This document shows positions 16,965 to 26,609 of a DNA stretch of 64,000 nucleotides, piece after piece. Each line of letters starts with the position of its first letter. Position 1 is the first letter of the stretch. This stretch comes from an uncultured Acetatifactor sp. Lineage in GTDB: Bacteria; Bacillota; Clostridia; Lachnospirales; Lachnospiraceae. The notes under the pieces are model-generated. The model searched no databases, was not told the origin of the DNA, and was given only the letters and a program-made list of their open reading frames with translations. The stretch covers positions 62,001 to 126,000 of the forward strand of contig CAJTPN010000011.1 in NCBI GenBank assembly GCA_910578185.1, written 5' to 3'. The translations under genes and the position numbers were made by a program.

Positions 16965-17384
16965 ATGAAAAATACTAATTGCGGATATTGCATGAGAGGA
17001 GAATTGCTTGACAAATTCGGCATTTTAATATGTGATCTGAAGGTCAGCAGCCTGATCCTGTTCAAGGAACAGAGCAAACCAGGGAGATGTATTGTGGCAT
17101 ATAAAGATCATGTAAGCGAAATCGTAGATATTGACGAAAAAGAAAGAAATGCCTTTATGGAGGACGTGGCCCACGCTGCCCGGGCCATCCATGCAGCCTT
17201 CCACCCCGATAAGCTTAATTACGGCGCCTATGGGGATACCGGATGTCATCTTCATATGCACCTGGTTCCCAAATATCGGGAGGGTGACGAATGGGGAGGA
17301 ACCTTCCAGATGAATCCGGATAAAACTTATCTCTCAGATTCCCAATACCAGGAAATGATAGATAAAATCAAGGCACATCTGTAG
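16965..17384 (+). CDS. HIT family nucleotide-binding hydrolase
   Basis: A 139-residue histidine-triad protein. GCHLHMHLVPK carries the H-x-H-x-H triad that forms the nucleotidyl-transfer site. The start has a CGYC-type Cys pair (NCGYCMRGE), often a zinc ligand in this family, and the middle has GRCIVAYKDHVSEI. Such proteins hydrolyse nucleoside phosphoramidates or dinucleotides. The ATG at 16965 has AAAGGAGGACAC before it; a 15-codon upstream extension is not needed. It appears monocistronic. Confidence 0.88.
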   Translation: MKNTNCGYCMRGELLDKFGILICDLKVSSLILFKEQSKPGRCIVAYKDHVSEIVDIDEKERNAFMEDVAHAARAIHAAFHPDKLNYGAYGDTGCHLHMHLVPKYREGDEWGGTFQMNPDKTYLSDSQYQEMIDKIKAHL

Positions 17385-17445
17385 AAATACCGACTATCCT
17401 AGTGTAACCAAAAACGAATTTTGTCACTTAAGCATTAAAATGATC

Positions 17446-17482
17446 AAGCGTAAGAACAGCCAAAAAGGAGGTTCTTACGCTT
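17446..17482. terminator. Stem-loop between the convergent HIT and GH4 genes
   Basis: AAGCGTAAGAAC (17446-17457) pairs perfectly with GTTCTTACGCTT (17471-17482) around a 13-base loop. Copies of CACTTAAGCA flank the stem (at about 17426 and 17485). There is no long T run, so termination strength is uncertain in either direction. Confidence 0.5.
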
Positions 17483-17584
17483 TCCACTTAAGCAAATGTG
17501 TTCCTATCATACAGGGGGCTCCTGCCATGGCATCATTGACTACATAATCATTGATGCCACAGCCCCAATTAGAAAGTATCCACA

Positions 17585-18982
17585 CTACAATGTAGCGTTC
17601 ATCATATCCAACGCCAGTTTCCTGACTTCTTCCAGGGAAGCCCGTCCTTTCACCAGAGGGTCCTCCATAAATGCCTCAACTACCAAATCCGCTTTGGTCA
17701 TAAATTTGTCATCCAAATTTCCTTCCGTCACCACACGCATAATCCTGTTATGGTTCTCCACATGGGGCATAATCAAACCTCGTACTGGTTCCGGTATGCT
17801 CCCGGCAAACACAGGACGTATGGCATCCCTTTCAAATATCGCATTGGTCTCCACAACCGCATCCCCAGGGAGATTTGCAATCTGCATACCGGTATTGGGG
17901 ATATTCACATTGCTGACCACTCTTTCCAGCCCGCACAACGCCTTGATCAACAGAATCCCCTCCTCTCCGGTGGGCTTTAATGAAATTTCTTCTTCCCCAT
18001 TTACCAACCTTTCGGAACGCTCCAAACGATTACAAAGATCCTCCTTGCGCCAAGCAACCGTGGTAAGACCAAAATTCCAGGCCGAAACCGTCTCCGGATC
18101 TTTCAGGTACCTGTCTCCCGGCATAAACTCGGCCAAATGTCGATCCCCTGCAGCGGCGATCAGGCCATAACGTTTAAACAAATCCATTTTCACTCTGTGC
18201 CGACAAGCAAAACTGGAATTCATCCAGTTGGCATCTTTTTCCTCATAGCCCTCCTCAAAATGAGCATCAATATATTCTCTGTAAATCGGAAATAAATCTA
18301 TCCCTTTGTAACCGGCATAATCAAACCATGTGAAATGATTGATACCCAGCACATTTACATGAATATCCCTTCTGTCAATACCCTGAATACCCAGAGACTG
18401 CTGCGCAATACCCGCCAATACCTTCTGTGTGCCAAACACTTCATGACAGCAGCCAAACGCCTTAATCTGCGGAAATGTCTGATACAGCATCTTCACGCAC
18501 AACGACATGGGATTGGTATAATTGATCACCCATGCCTCAGGACAAAATTCTCTGATGGCATCGGCAAATTCCCGAAACATGGGCAAAGTGCGCAGTGCCC
18601 GCATCATACCCCCGGGACCTGCCGTGTCTCCCACGGATTGATAAATTCCAAGTCTTTCCGGCATATGTACATCTGTTTCCATCTCGTCAAATGTTTTGGG
18701 CAGAATGGAAATCACCACAAAATCGGCTCCCGAAAGGGCATCTGCCAGCGTATCCCTGACACAATATGTCCACTTTCCGGGTGCATCCTCCCGTTCCCGA
18801 ACCTTATTCCCTATAATTTCGTTCGCCCTTGCGGCTTCCCCATCAATATCATATAGGCGAATAGTACCTGAAATATCCGGCTCCATGGCTAAATCCGTCA
18901 TAAAAGTCCAAGCCCAGCCCCTTGATCCACCGCCTATATAAGCAATTTGGATTTCCTCCACACGGCCGCTGTCGTATCGCAT
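17585..18982 (-). CDS. GH4 family alpha-galacturonidase-like glycosidase (LplD-like)
   Basis: A 465-residue NAD- and metal-dependent glycosidase of family 4. The dinucleotide-binding loop is IAYIGGGSRGWAWTFM near residues 12-27. GDTAGPGGMMRALR, VINYTNPMSLC and GCCHEVFGTQ follow; the Cys and His in the last match the metal site of GH4 enzymes. VNVLGINHFTW and AAGDRHLAEFMPG closely resemble Bacillus LplD, an alpha-galacturonidase. This suggests it removes galacturonate from pectin-derived oligosaccharides rather than phospho-sugars. ATGGAGGTGTAGTA precedes the ATG. No sugar transporter is adjacent, so the pathway context is missing here. Confidence 0.82.
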   Translation of the reverse strand: MRYDSGRVEEIQIAYIGGGSRGWAWTFMTDLAMEPDISGTIRLYDIDGEAARANEIIGNKVREREDAPGKWTYCVRDTLADALSGADFVVISILPKTFDEMETDVHMPERLGIYQSVGDTAGPGGMMRALRTLPMFREFADAIREFCPEAWVINYTNPMSLCVKMLYQTFPQIKAFGCCHEVFGTQKVLAGIAQQSLGIQGIDRRDIHVNVLGINHFTWFDYAGYKGIDLFPIYREYIDAHFEEGYEEKDANWMNSSFACRHRVKMDLFKRYGLIAAAGDRHLAEFMPGDRYLKDPETVSAWNFGLTTVAWRKEDLCNRLERSERLVNGEEEISLKPTGEEGILLIKALCGLERVVSNVNIPNTGMQIANLPGDAVVETNAIFERDAIRPVFAGSIPEPVRGLIMPHVENHNRIMRVVTEGNLDDKFMTKADLVVEAFMEDPLVKGRASLEEVRKLALDMMNATL

Positions 18983-19105
18983 TACTACACCTCCATATTA
19001 GAATTATTTATTATTTCTACTTGAATCCAAATATCTGATAGGATCCTGTATCCTGGCTAAGAAAGCCAAGATCAAATAAATGCTTTTAATATCATTCCGC
19101 CCACA

Positions 19106-22100
19106 TCAATTTGCAGGCATGACTTCAACCTTTAATACATTGCCATAATACCTGTAAGCACCGTAAGCGTCGACCCGATACGAAGTTCCCGCCACATTCT
19201 GAAGTTCCTGGCCAAAGTTATTGACACTTGTGGTATCCCAGGAAGCTCCCTCCCTGGTAACCCAGAAAGTATACACAGAATGAGGAGAATTTTTATCCTG
19301 AGCCAACACGTTCCGAAGCAGCGCCACGGTATCGGTCTGTGAAACCTCATAACTGGTATCCAGGAACTCCTTCCGCTTGGAAGCATCCGAATAACTGCTG
19401 TAAATAGAGACTCTCAGCTTTTTCCAATACTCTCCGTCAGCTCCGTAGTCCTGGGAATCAAAATTTACATAATAAATACTCCCGTATTTCCAATGATTTA
19501 ACTGCCTGTAAAAGTCCGATTTCTCCTCCTCCGTCCACTGGTGATCTGTACCAATATAAAAATTGGTATAGAAACTGTACCCCAGATCATCTTCCTTTAA
19601 AGCCTCGCTCTTTAACCTGTCCCGAATAAATTCCACTGCGCCCTGCTGGGCAATCAACTCCCCCTTGGCATCCTGAAAACTGTCATAATATGTTCTCACT
19701 GAGATCAGGACGGCATCCTCATATATCATTGGAGATAAATAGTATAAATCACAATATGGATGGTAATATCTGGCTTTATTGGTAAGCTCTGACACGGCAT
19801 CCAACACATCGTCCTTCACCCATGGCCTGCCCCCCTCAGGATAAATGACAAAGGCGTATTTCGCATTCCGATTCACCGCTGTACCCTGTCGAACCAGATG
19901 CCTTCCAATGGTTTCCGCCCCATTGTCAAATGTTATTTGGGTGATCTCCGTTCCCATAAAAGAATTCTTAAAAGCCTCGTAATTATCATACGCGCCATAC
20001 AGTTGTATCAGGTCAAAATTCTCGAAGCAATTAGCCTGATAGCCATATGCATTTGCCCAGATGCTTCTGGAACATATGTTTGCATATACTTGATAATATT
20101 CCTCATTTGTATGAGAATCACTGATACGGAAGGCAATTTTCTTTCTGTCCACCTGTTCGACATTTTCTCTTATATATAAAAGCATTCTGTCCGCAAGGTC
20201 TTCAAAAGAAACATCATACACCTCTTCCCCCACGTACATCTTCTCAAATTCCTCATAACTGTCATAACTTCCCCGCATAAGAACCATAACAATATCTTCA
20301 TAACAGATAACGTTTCGGTAATACCCATTTGCGGCAAAACTCTTTTGGGATATATCTTTTATCGCCTGATACACCTCTTGATATGTAAGGCTTCGATCAT
20401 CTAATATAAAAGTAAACCTTTTTTCTTTATTGAGATCCCGTATATTCTGGTCTGCAGCCTGAATTAAGCGCTCCTCTAATTCTCCTATGGAAACCGTTTG
20501 TACCACATGCCCTATCCTGTCCTTCTCGAACTCCTGATAGTTGTCAAACGTTCCCCGCACCTGAATCACCGTTCTGTCTCTAAAGATCTTTATTTGATAG
20601 CTATATGCCTGGGACATATAGCTTCTATTACGTAATTTATTTATCACATTATAATAGTCTTCTTGCGTTCGCCCAGAATCTGCTATGGAAAAGGCAAAAA
20701 CTTTCTCCTTATTTATCTCTTTGATATTTTGTCCCACAAACTCAAACAGTCTTCCCTCCAGCTCTTCAAAAGAAACCTTGAAGATCTCATCTCCAATCTG
20801 TTCTTTTTCATATTCCTGATAACTGTCATATTCGCCAATGAGACGAATCACACCGCTATTCTCCGAATGATAAGCCTTAAAGTTAAATGCATTATAGTAA
20901 GGAGAAATGTCAAACCAATTATTCAGCACATCGGATGCCTTCCTGGCAGCCGTTGAATTCACATAGAAGGCAATCATTTTGTTTTTATTAACCTGTCTGA
21001 CTTCTTCCTCCAGGATATCCGCTATCCTGTCTTCTGCTCCGTCTGCGTCCAAATAATAAGTGGTCTCACCCATCCATCTGGTTCCCTCGGCTGTCTGGGA
21101 ATAGTCTCCCGCCTCATGACCAAAGAACCAGGTTGGTACATTGAAATAAGTGTACAGAGTACGGCCCTGCTGATCCGGCACAGGATCATCCCACGTTACG
21201 TCCACCATATACCACTCTCCGTCCAGGCGAACCCTGTTCCAGGCATGGTTCAGCTCAAAGGATGTAATCATTTCACACTCAATCCCCAGCATTTCCATAA
21301 ACATTTTAAACGTAACTGCATAGCCGTTGCAGACAGCCATTTTATTCACCAACACGCCCCTGATGCCATAAGAATCCGGGGGAATGGTATTGTTGTTAAA
21401 GTTATCATAATCATATTCACAGTTTAACAGCATGTAATCATGAATCGCCTTTTCCTGCAAAAAGGGGGTATCAAACTGCAGCGCGTAATCCAAGTAAGCC
21501 TTTACACCCTCATATACAGGCATGTCTTCTCCTGAAATTCCCGACAGATCCTGACTCCTGTAAGCATACTCATACTTGTAATAAGGACTGCTCTGAGGAA
21601 GATTGCACTGACTCTCATTTCTCTCCAGGACACCCGTAATTTCATTAAAGACATACCATACGCCTTCAATGTTGGCTCTGCCTTTGGCCATGGTACCATA
21701 GGTATAATCAAAGAAATAAGTACCGTTCCCATTAGTCTGCCAGCCCTTTACCATATGGCCGTTTTCGTCATAACGCACCCATTTTCCCGTTCCGGTTTCC
21801 GGATCTCCGGCCCATTGGCCAGCCTCCGACTCCTGGTATACGTCCTTGCTGACAGCCATCTTGCCGCCGTCTACGGCATCCAGCCAATACCACGCATCCG
21901 AACCGGGATCATAGATCTCTTTGCCCCGGCCTTCCGTACCCTGTCTTACGCCATTCTCATACCAAAATTTATTTCCATCAATTATGACCCAGCCATCCTG
22001 TACAGGATCCGGCTGTAAAATACCCGTAATAAAATCAAAAGTATATTCCCTGCCCTCAATGGAAACCGTTCCCTTCGCCATGGTACCATAGGTATAATCA

Positions 22101-22474
22101 AAGAAATAAGTGCCGTTCCCATTAGTCTGCCAGCCCTTTATCATATGGCCGTTTTCGTCATAACGCACCCATTTTCCAATTCCGGTCTCCGGATCCTCGG
22201 CCCATTGGCCAGCCTCCGACTCCTGGTATACGTCCTTGCTGACAGCCATCTTACCGCCGTCTACGGCATCCAGCCAATACCACGCATCCGAACCGGGATC
22301 ATAGATCTCTTTGCCCCGGCCTTCCGTACCCTGCCTTATGCCATTCTCATACCAGTACTTTACACCGTTCTCTTCCTCCCAGCCAAAATCTACAGCTGCA
22401 TGAGAAGAAAACGTCCCCAACCCAAGGGGCAGTATCAAAAGTGCCGCACTTAAGAACCATTTTTGCTTTTTCAT
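19106..22474 (-). CDS. Secreted transglutaminase-like protein with two cell-wall-binding-type repeats and six or so ~94-residue repeats
   Basis: A protein of about 1122 residues with a signal peptide (KKQKWFLSAALLILPLGLG, cleavage near SSHA|AV). Residues 40-135 and 170-266 are two near-identical copies of an aromatic, glycine-rich module (WYENGIRQGTEGRGKEIYD ... KWVRYDENGHMIKGWQ) resembling choline/cell-wall-binding repeats. Residues 340-430 form a transglutaminase/protease-like domain with a plausible Cys-His-Asp triad: VCNGYA Cys near 382, HAWN His near 410, YMVDVTW Asp near 425. From residue 480 to the end come about six degenerate units of 92-101 residues, each with a (Y/F)D(S/N)Y-x-E-(Y/F)EK-like motif. 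I do not recognise that repeat. GTG at 22477 is an alternative start. The promoter at 22537 indicates a single-gene unit. Confidence 0.85.
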   Translation of the reverse strand: MKKQKWFLSAALLILPLGLGTFSSHAAVDFGWEEENGVKYWYENGIRQGTEGRGKEIYDPGSDAWYWLDAVDGGKMAVSKDVYQESEAGQWAEDPETGIGKWVRYDENGHMIKGWQTNGNGTYFFDYTYGTMAKGTVSIEGREYTFDFITGILQPDPVQDGWVIIDGNKFWYENGVRQGTEGRGKEIYDPGSDAWYWLDAVDGGKMAVSKDVYQESEAGQWAGDPETGTGKWVRYDENGHMVKGWQTNGNGTYFFDYTYGTMAKGRANIEGVWYVFNEITGVLERNESQCNLPQSSPYYKYEYAYRSQDLSGISGEDMPVYEGVKAYLDYALQFDTPFLQEKAIHDYMLLNCEYDYDNFNNNTIPPDSYGIRGVLVNKMAVCNGYAVTFKMFMEMLGIECEMITSFELNHAWNRVRLDGEWYMVDVTWDDPVPDQQGRTLYTYFNVPTWFFGHEAGDYSQTAEGTRWMGETTYYLDADGAEDRIADILEEEVRQVNKNKMIAFYVNSTAARKASDVLNNWFDISPYYNAFNFKAYHSENSGVIRLIGEYDSYQEYEKEQIGDEIFKVSFEELEGRLFEFVGQNIKEINKEKVFAFSIADSGRTQEDYYNVINKLRNRSYMSQAYSYQIKIFRDRTVIQVRGTFDNYQEFEKDRIGHVVQTVSIGELEERLIQAADQNIRDLNKEKRFTFILDDRSLTYQEVYQAIKDISQKSFAANGYYRNVICYEDIVMVLMRGSYDSYEEFEKMYVGEEVYDVSFEDLADRMLLYIRENVEQVDRKKIAFRISDSHTNEEYYQVYANICSRSIWANAYGYQANCFENFDLIQLYGAYDNYEAFKNSFMGTEITQITFDNGAETIGRHLVRQGTAVNRNAKYAFVIYPEGGRPWVKDDVLDAVSELTNKARYYHPYCDLYYLSPMIYEDAVLISVRTYYDSFQDAKGELIAQQGAVEFIRDRLKSEALKEDDLGYSFYTNFYIGTDHQWTEEEKSDFYRQLNHWKYGSIYYVNFDSQDYGADGEYWKKLRVSIYSSYSDASKRKEFLDTSYEVSQTDTVALLRNVLAQDKNSPHSVYTFWVTREGASWDTTSVNNFGQELQNVAGTSYRVDAYGAYRYYGNVLKVEVMPAN
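21687..22355 (-). repeat. Direct duplication within the secreted protein gene (two ~280-bp copies, 390-bp period)
   Basis: 21687-21965 and 22077-22355 are near-identical at the DNA level with only scattered differences. They encode the two aromatic modules. The 110 bases between copies are not duplicated to the same degree. High DNA identity suggests a recent duplication or ongoing gene conversion, and the module number may vary between strains. Confidence 0.85.
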
Positions 22475-22536
22475 CACCTTAAATCCTTTCCGTAATAAAT
22501 CTAAAACCCCTGACTCTATATTTACTTCACAAGTCC

Positions 22537-22565
22537 ATTATACGTGATTGAAAATTTGGAAGCAA
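22537..22565 (-). promoter_or_regulatory. Sigma-A promoter for the secreted repeat protein
   Basis: On the minus strand TTGCTT (22565-22560), a 17-base spacer, and a consensus TATAAT (22542-22537), about 60 bases before the start codon. Confidence 0.72.
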
Positions 22566-22632
22566 TAGATAATATTACCATTTTTTAAGTCCATACCATG
22601 TCTCCAAACAAATTTTCTCACTAATTACAAGA

Positions 22633-22670
22633 CGGCCGCTTTCAAGATTCTATAATCATGAAAGCGACCG
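22633..22670. terminator. Stem-loop terminator after the ABC transporter operon
   Basis: CGGCCGCTTTCA (22633-22644) pairs with TGAAAGCGACCG (22659-22670), one G-T pair, around a 14-base loop. It lies 64 bases beyond the stop of the last ABC gene on the minus strand. The trailing sequence is only moderately T-rich. Confidence 0.5.
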
Positions 22671-22733
22671 CCCTGTATTGACGCCATATCTTTCTTTTAT
22701 GAAATGCCCCGAACCTGATGGCTCGGCAACGGC

Positions 22734-24509
22734 TCAATACCATTTTGCCTGTTCCTGCCAAATCCGGCTGTACTCACCACCTGCCTGCTGTAACTGTTCG
22801 TGTGTGCCGCATTCCACCACACGTCCCTCCTTCATAACCACTATCTTATCGGCGCTGCGGCAGATGCCCACCCTGTGAGAGATGATAACGGAGGTCTTAC
22901 CTTGTATTAACCCCAGAAACTTGGTAAGAATATCATACTCCATCAAAGGGTCCAAGGCACTGGTGGGCTCGTCTAAAATGATCAGTTTGCTGTCCCTGAA
23001 AAGTCCTCTTGCAATCGCCACCTTCTGCCACTCACCGCCGGACAGCTCCCTGCCGCCGAATTCCCTTCCAAGCTGAATGTCCAATCCGCCGATACTCTGC
23101 ACCAGTTCCTTTATATCCATAGTATCGACTACATTTTCCAGACGCTTTTCATCCCCCATATATTTTAAATCGCTGATGGAGATATTTTCCCGCAGCGTAA
23201 AATTATAATGGACAAAGTCCTGTGGAACCAGCGAAATATCACGATAAAAGCTGTTCTTGCGCAAATCGTCCACATTCTGTCCGTCATAGCAAACCGTTCC
23301 GGAGGAGGCACGATAGGAACCTGTCAATACCTTTGACAAAGTCGTCTTGCCGGAACCATTAACCCCTACTATAACCACATGTTCTCCCTTGTTGATATTC
23401 AAATTCACACCGTTTAAAGCATCCTTCTCGGAACCGCAATAACGGAAATGTACATCTCGAAGTTGGATTTCTTTCTCAAAGGGCTGATACTCTTTTTCGC
23501 CGTCCGTTTCCGTCTCCGTCTGAAAAAAATCATAATACTCTTCCACAAAGTGATACGAATTGGCAAAATCTCCTATCTTATTCCCCAGTCTCATCAGTTC
23601 GCTTTGCAGAATGGCAAAAGCCGAAAGGCATGCCGCAAACTGGCCTACGGCTATTTTTTCCTGAAGCATCAAAAACAGAGCAATGGCAATATTAGCTGCA
23701 TAACAGGCATTCTTGATAATGGCATCCAGACTGCTTAGCTTCAGCGCTCTCAGTTCTACCTCCTGCATATCCCGCATGGTCTTTACATTAGCTTCCACCC
23801 ACAATTTTTTCAGGTATCTGCCAAACCCCATTGACCTCATTTCCTTAACAGATTCTTTCTTGCAAAACTGTACCCATAGATACTGCATTCTGCGTCTGAT
23901 ACCAGACTGGGTCCGATAGACGGTTGCTCTGCGCTTTTCGGAGAGCAGCGTCACCACCAGATGCGGAATGCATCCAACCACCGCGCCAGGTATAAGCCAT
24001 ACAGAAAACCTGCCCACCACAAAAACAGTACTGATACAGATTAAAGTGGCTTCCGTTATCATAAAGACATTGGACAACATTTTACTTCCCGCCATCTCAT
24101 CGGAATATGCTGCATCCGCCTTTTGAAAGGTGTCCAAAATCTGTGAGTCCTCCAGAGCTTCCAACCGGACTTTCTGTGCATGCTCAAACATGTTCCACCC
24201 ATAACAGGACTCTTTTTTGCAGTCATTGTATATGGTCGTCCCTCTTGTTATGATGGAAGACAACGCAGGCAGGCCGATACAAAGACACAAAAAAAAGATA
24301 TTCCTGTTAAAATCAATTCTGTTGATCCCGTTCAAATCTGCGGCAAGCTCACAGATATCCGCTATCAAAATGGGCTGCCACACCGCCAATACGCCTTCCA
24401 CCAAACTTACCGCCAGCTTTCCCAAAAACATCAGCGGCGTAAACCGTAAAATATCACGAAAACAATATCCAATATAACGAATCATTTTAAATTTCTGTCT
24501 CTGTTCCAT
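22734..24509 (-). CDS. ABC exporter half-transporter (permease plus ATPase), second of a pair
   Basis: About 591 residues: an N-terminal six-helix exporter domain, then a nucleotide-binding domain. The ATPase motifs are VGVNGSGKTTLSK (Walker A), ELSGGEWQKVAIARG (signature) and LIILDEPTSALDP (Walker B), with IISHRVG as the switch histidine. It follows another half-transporter with essentially no gap, so the two probably form a heterodimer. The start is uncertain: ATG 24509 is used here, while ATG 24539 or TTG 24548 (overlapping the preceding stop) are possible. The operon also contains a GHKL/LytTR two-component system. Cargo could be a peptide or a drug; nothing in the sequence decides. Confidence 0.88.
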   Translation of the reverse strand: MEQRQKFKMIRYIGYCFRDILRFTPLMFLGKLAVSLVEGVLAVWQPILIADICELAADLNGINRIDFNRNIFFLCLCIGLPALSSIITRGTTIYNDCKKESCYGWNMFEHAQKVRLEALEDSQILDTFQKADAAYSDEMAGSKMLSNVFMITEATLICISTVFVVGRFSVWLIPGAVVGCIPHLVVTLLSEKRRATVYRTQSGIRRRMQYLWVQFCKKESVKEMRSMGFGRYLKKLWVEANVKTMRDMQEVELRALKLSSLDAIIKNACYAANIAIALFLMLQEKIAVGQFAACLSAFAILQSELMRLGNKIGDFANSYHFVEEYYDFFQTETETDGEKEYQPFEKEIQLRDVHFRYCGSEKDALNGVNLNINKGEHVVIVGVNGSGKTTLSKVLTGSYRASSGTVCYDGQNVDDLRKNSFYRDISLVPQDFVHYNFTLRENISISDLKYMGDEKRLENVVDTMDIKELVQSIGGLDIQLGREFGGRELSGGEWQKVAIARGLFRDSKLIILDEPTSALDPLMEYDILTKFLGLIQGKTSVIISHRVGICRSADKIVVMKEGRVVECGTHEQLQQAGGEYSRIWQEQAKWY

Positions 24510-24544
24510 AATTGTCCCGGTTCCCTTCTTGATCGTCATTCCAC

Positions 24545-26407
24545 TCAAACTGCATCCACGGTATGCTCCGCATCCATGGTACGCTCCGCATCCATGGTAC
24601 GCTCCGCATCCATGGTACGCTCCGCATCCATGGTACGCTCCGCGTACCAGGAGCTTTGTGCCAGATACATGGTACGGTAAAGTCCTTCCTCCTGCATCAG
24701 CTGTTCGTGACTGCCGTGTTGAACGATTCGTCCACCGTCCAACACCATGATGCGGTCCGCCATTTTTGCGCTGGCCAGGCGATGAGAAATCATAATGGTT
24801 CCGTTCTTATGAAAAATCCTTGCGAAATTTTCATACATATTACTTTCCGCGATGGGATCCAGGGATGCGGTAGGTTCATCCAACACACAAAACGCTGCAT
24901 CTGCAAGAAAAGCCCTGGCAATCGCCACTCTCTGCCATTGTCCCTTGGACAAATCTTTTCCGTCTTCCTCCAAATGACCCAGGTTGCGTTCCAAACCTTT
25001 TTCCTCGGCGGTATACAAGACTTCCGCCCCCGCCATTTGAAGCGCTTCCATAATCTGTCCGTCCTGGTCTAACTTGTCAATATTTCCCAAGGCTACGTTT
25101 TCCCTCAAGGTCAGCTCATAGCCCTGAAAATCCTGAAAGACCACAGACAAAAGTTTTCTGCGCAGGTTTTCGGACAAGTCCCTCACATCCACGCCTCCTA
25201 TCAACACTCGTCCGCTGTCAGGTGCATAGAGTCCATAAAGCAGTTTGATCATGGTGGATTTGCCCGCGCCGTTTTCCCCTACGAAGGCCACCCTCTCCCC
25301 TTCTTTAATTCGGAAAGTCACATGACTCAATATTTCTCTGTCCGTTCCCGGATAAGTAAAGCTCACGTTCTCAAACGCAATATCTTTATGGGAAACCTGC
25401 TCCACACTTCCGTAGTATTCTTTCTCCGGAAGTGACATAAATTCCCGATAAAATTCTATATCCAGTGCAAACCGGATGGCATCGGCCATAAACCATGCAG
25501 AACCGTTTACCTTTCCCGTAAGAGAACCAATGGAACTGATGGCCGCCACAAACTCGCCCAGGGTAACGGCGCCGTGCATCAGCGAGTAGGCAAGCATTAC
25601 AATAATAAAAACATAATAAACCAGATTGAGCAGTTTACCAATACCCTCCAGAATCAGAACTCTGACCCCTCCCTTTTTCATCTCTGCTTCCACTCTGCCG
25701 CTGGCATCTTTCCATTTATCCCCAATCAATGACTGGCTGCCAAAAACCTTCATTTCATACATGGCATGTTTGCTGCGGATCAGTTGTTTTAAATCCTTCA
25801 TCCTGCGTCTCTCCTCGGTGGTACCCCACAGGACATGATGATAATGTTTGGTAGAAAGAAAATTTAAAGTAATCATCGGTATGGCAATTACAAATAATCC
25901 TATCCCTATCCACACAGAAATGGTCATGTACACACCAAGCACAAATAAAATAGACAGCAAGGTCTGCAGGGACAGCATTGCCCTGTCAAAGCATCTCGTT
26001 ATATTGAACCATGGAGAATTGCTGATCCTCTGCAGCACCTCCTGGGTATCTTTTGACTCAAATGCGGCATAGTCTAATTTTTGCAGCTTTTCCATAACAT
26101 CCGCTGCAACATGCCTGGTCATCTTGGTTTCTATCACTTTATTTTCATATGCTCCAAACCGCTGAAGCACAATCCAAAAAAATAAAAGCGCAACAAGGGC
26201 TATGCCGTTTATCATAATGGATTCCAGCGCTTCCGGTCTACCGCTCACATAGGCCATACCGCTGTCCACCACGTTTTTCACCAAAATAATCTGTATCCCG
26301 CTGAATGTTCCGGCTCCAAAAAAACCTACTATATAGAAAAGAGCATTCCATGGGGTGTATCGAAATATCAGTCCGACAGAAAACAAAAAATTTCGTATCA
26401 CCTTCAT
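24545..26407 (-). CDS. ABC exporter half-transporter with a repetitive AERTMD tail
   Basis: A 620-residue exporter half-transporter. Motifs are VGENGAGKSTMIK (Walker A), DLSKGQWQRVAIARA (signature, with K in place of the first G) and FCVLDEPTASLDP (Walker B), then MISHRLAS. The last 32 residues or so are tandem AERTMD hexads encoded by an 18-bp minisatellite. They lie beyond the point where the ATPase domain normally ends (LAQSSWY). GGGAGG precedes the ATG by nine bases. A candidate LytTR-regulated promoter lies just upstream, between this gene and the kinase gene. Confidence 0.88.
   Translation of the reverse strand: MKVIRNFLFSVGLIFRYTPWNALFYIVGFFGAGTFSGIQIILVKNVVDSGMAYVSGRPEALESIMINGIALVALLFFWIVLQRFGAYENKVIETKMTRHVAADVMEKLQKLDYAAFESKDTQEVLQRISNSPWFNITRCFDRAMLSLQTLLSILFVLGVYMTISVWIGIGLFVIAIPMITLNFLSTKHYHHVLWGTTEERRRMKDLKQLIRSKHAMYEMKVFGSQSLIGDKWKDASGRVEAEMKKGGVRVLILEGIGKLLNLVYYVFIIVMLAYSLMHGAVTLGEFVAAISSIGSLTGKVNGSAWFMADAIRFALDIEFYREFMSLPEKEYYGSVEQVSHKDIAFENVSFTYPGTDREILSHVTFRIKEGERVAFVGENGAGKSTMIKLLYGLYAPDSGRVLIGGVDVRDLSENLRRKLLSVVFQDFQGYELTLRENVALGNIDKLDQDGQIMEALQMAGAEVLYTAEEKGLERNLGHLEEDGKDLSKGQWQRVAIARAFLADAAFCVLDEPTASLDPIAESNMYENFARIFHKNGTIMISHRLASAKMADRIMVLDGGRIVQHGSHEQLMQEEGLYRTMYLAQSSWYAERTMDAERTMDAERTMDAERTMDAEHTVDAV
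24551..24640 (-). repeat. 18-bp in-frame minisatellite at the end of the ABC gene (5 units)
   Basis: Five tandem 18-bp units. The four from 24569 to 24640 are identical (CGCATCCATGGTACGCTC on the plus strand) and the first (24551-24568) has three changes. Because 18 is a multiple of three, copy-number change only lengthens or shortens the AERTMD tail and leaves the following gene's overlap intact. Confidence 0.95.
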
Positions 26408-26544
26408 TCTATTTAACCTCCCGTATGTTATTATTTCATTATTGTTTTACCTTACCGCTGTTTCTGCGAATTTCACACCAGATCAGACAGATCGCAATTT
26501 TCACTTCCAAATAACAATATTTGCAAATGACTCATTACTTTTTC

Positions 26545-26609
26545 ATTTTAACATGACCCTTTTCCTTTGTGTGATTCCTGTCACTTTCCGCAGCGTATCC
26601 GTAACTTTC
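26545..26609 (-). promoter_or_regulatory. Candidate LytTR operator and promoter for the ABC transporter genes
   Basis: On the minus strand, AAAGTTACG (26608-26600) and AAAGTGACA (26587-26579) form an imperfect direct repeat with 21-base spacing, the layout bound by LytTR-type regulators. A TTAAAAT -10-like element lies at 26551-26545 with a poor -35, as expected for an activated promoter. The first repeat unit starts right at the kinase stop codon. Confidence 0.4.

Noticed and set aside
24529..24750. Plus-strand open frame with repeated HPWYAP
   Set aside because: This is the reverse-strand reading of the 18-bp minisatellite in the ABC gene, not a real repetitive peptide.
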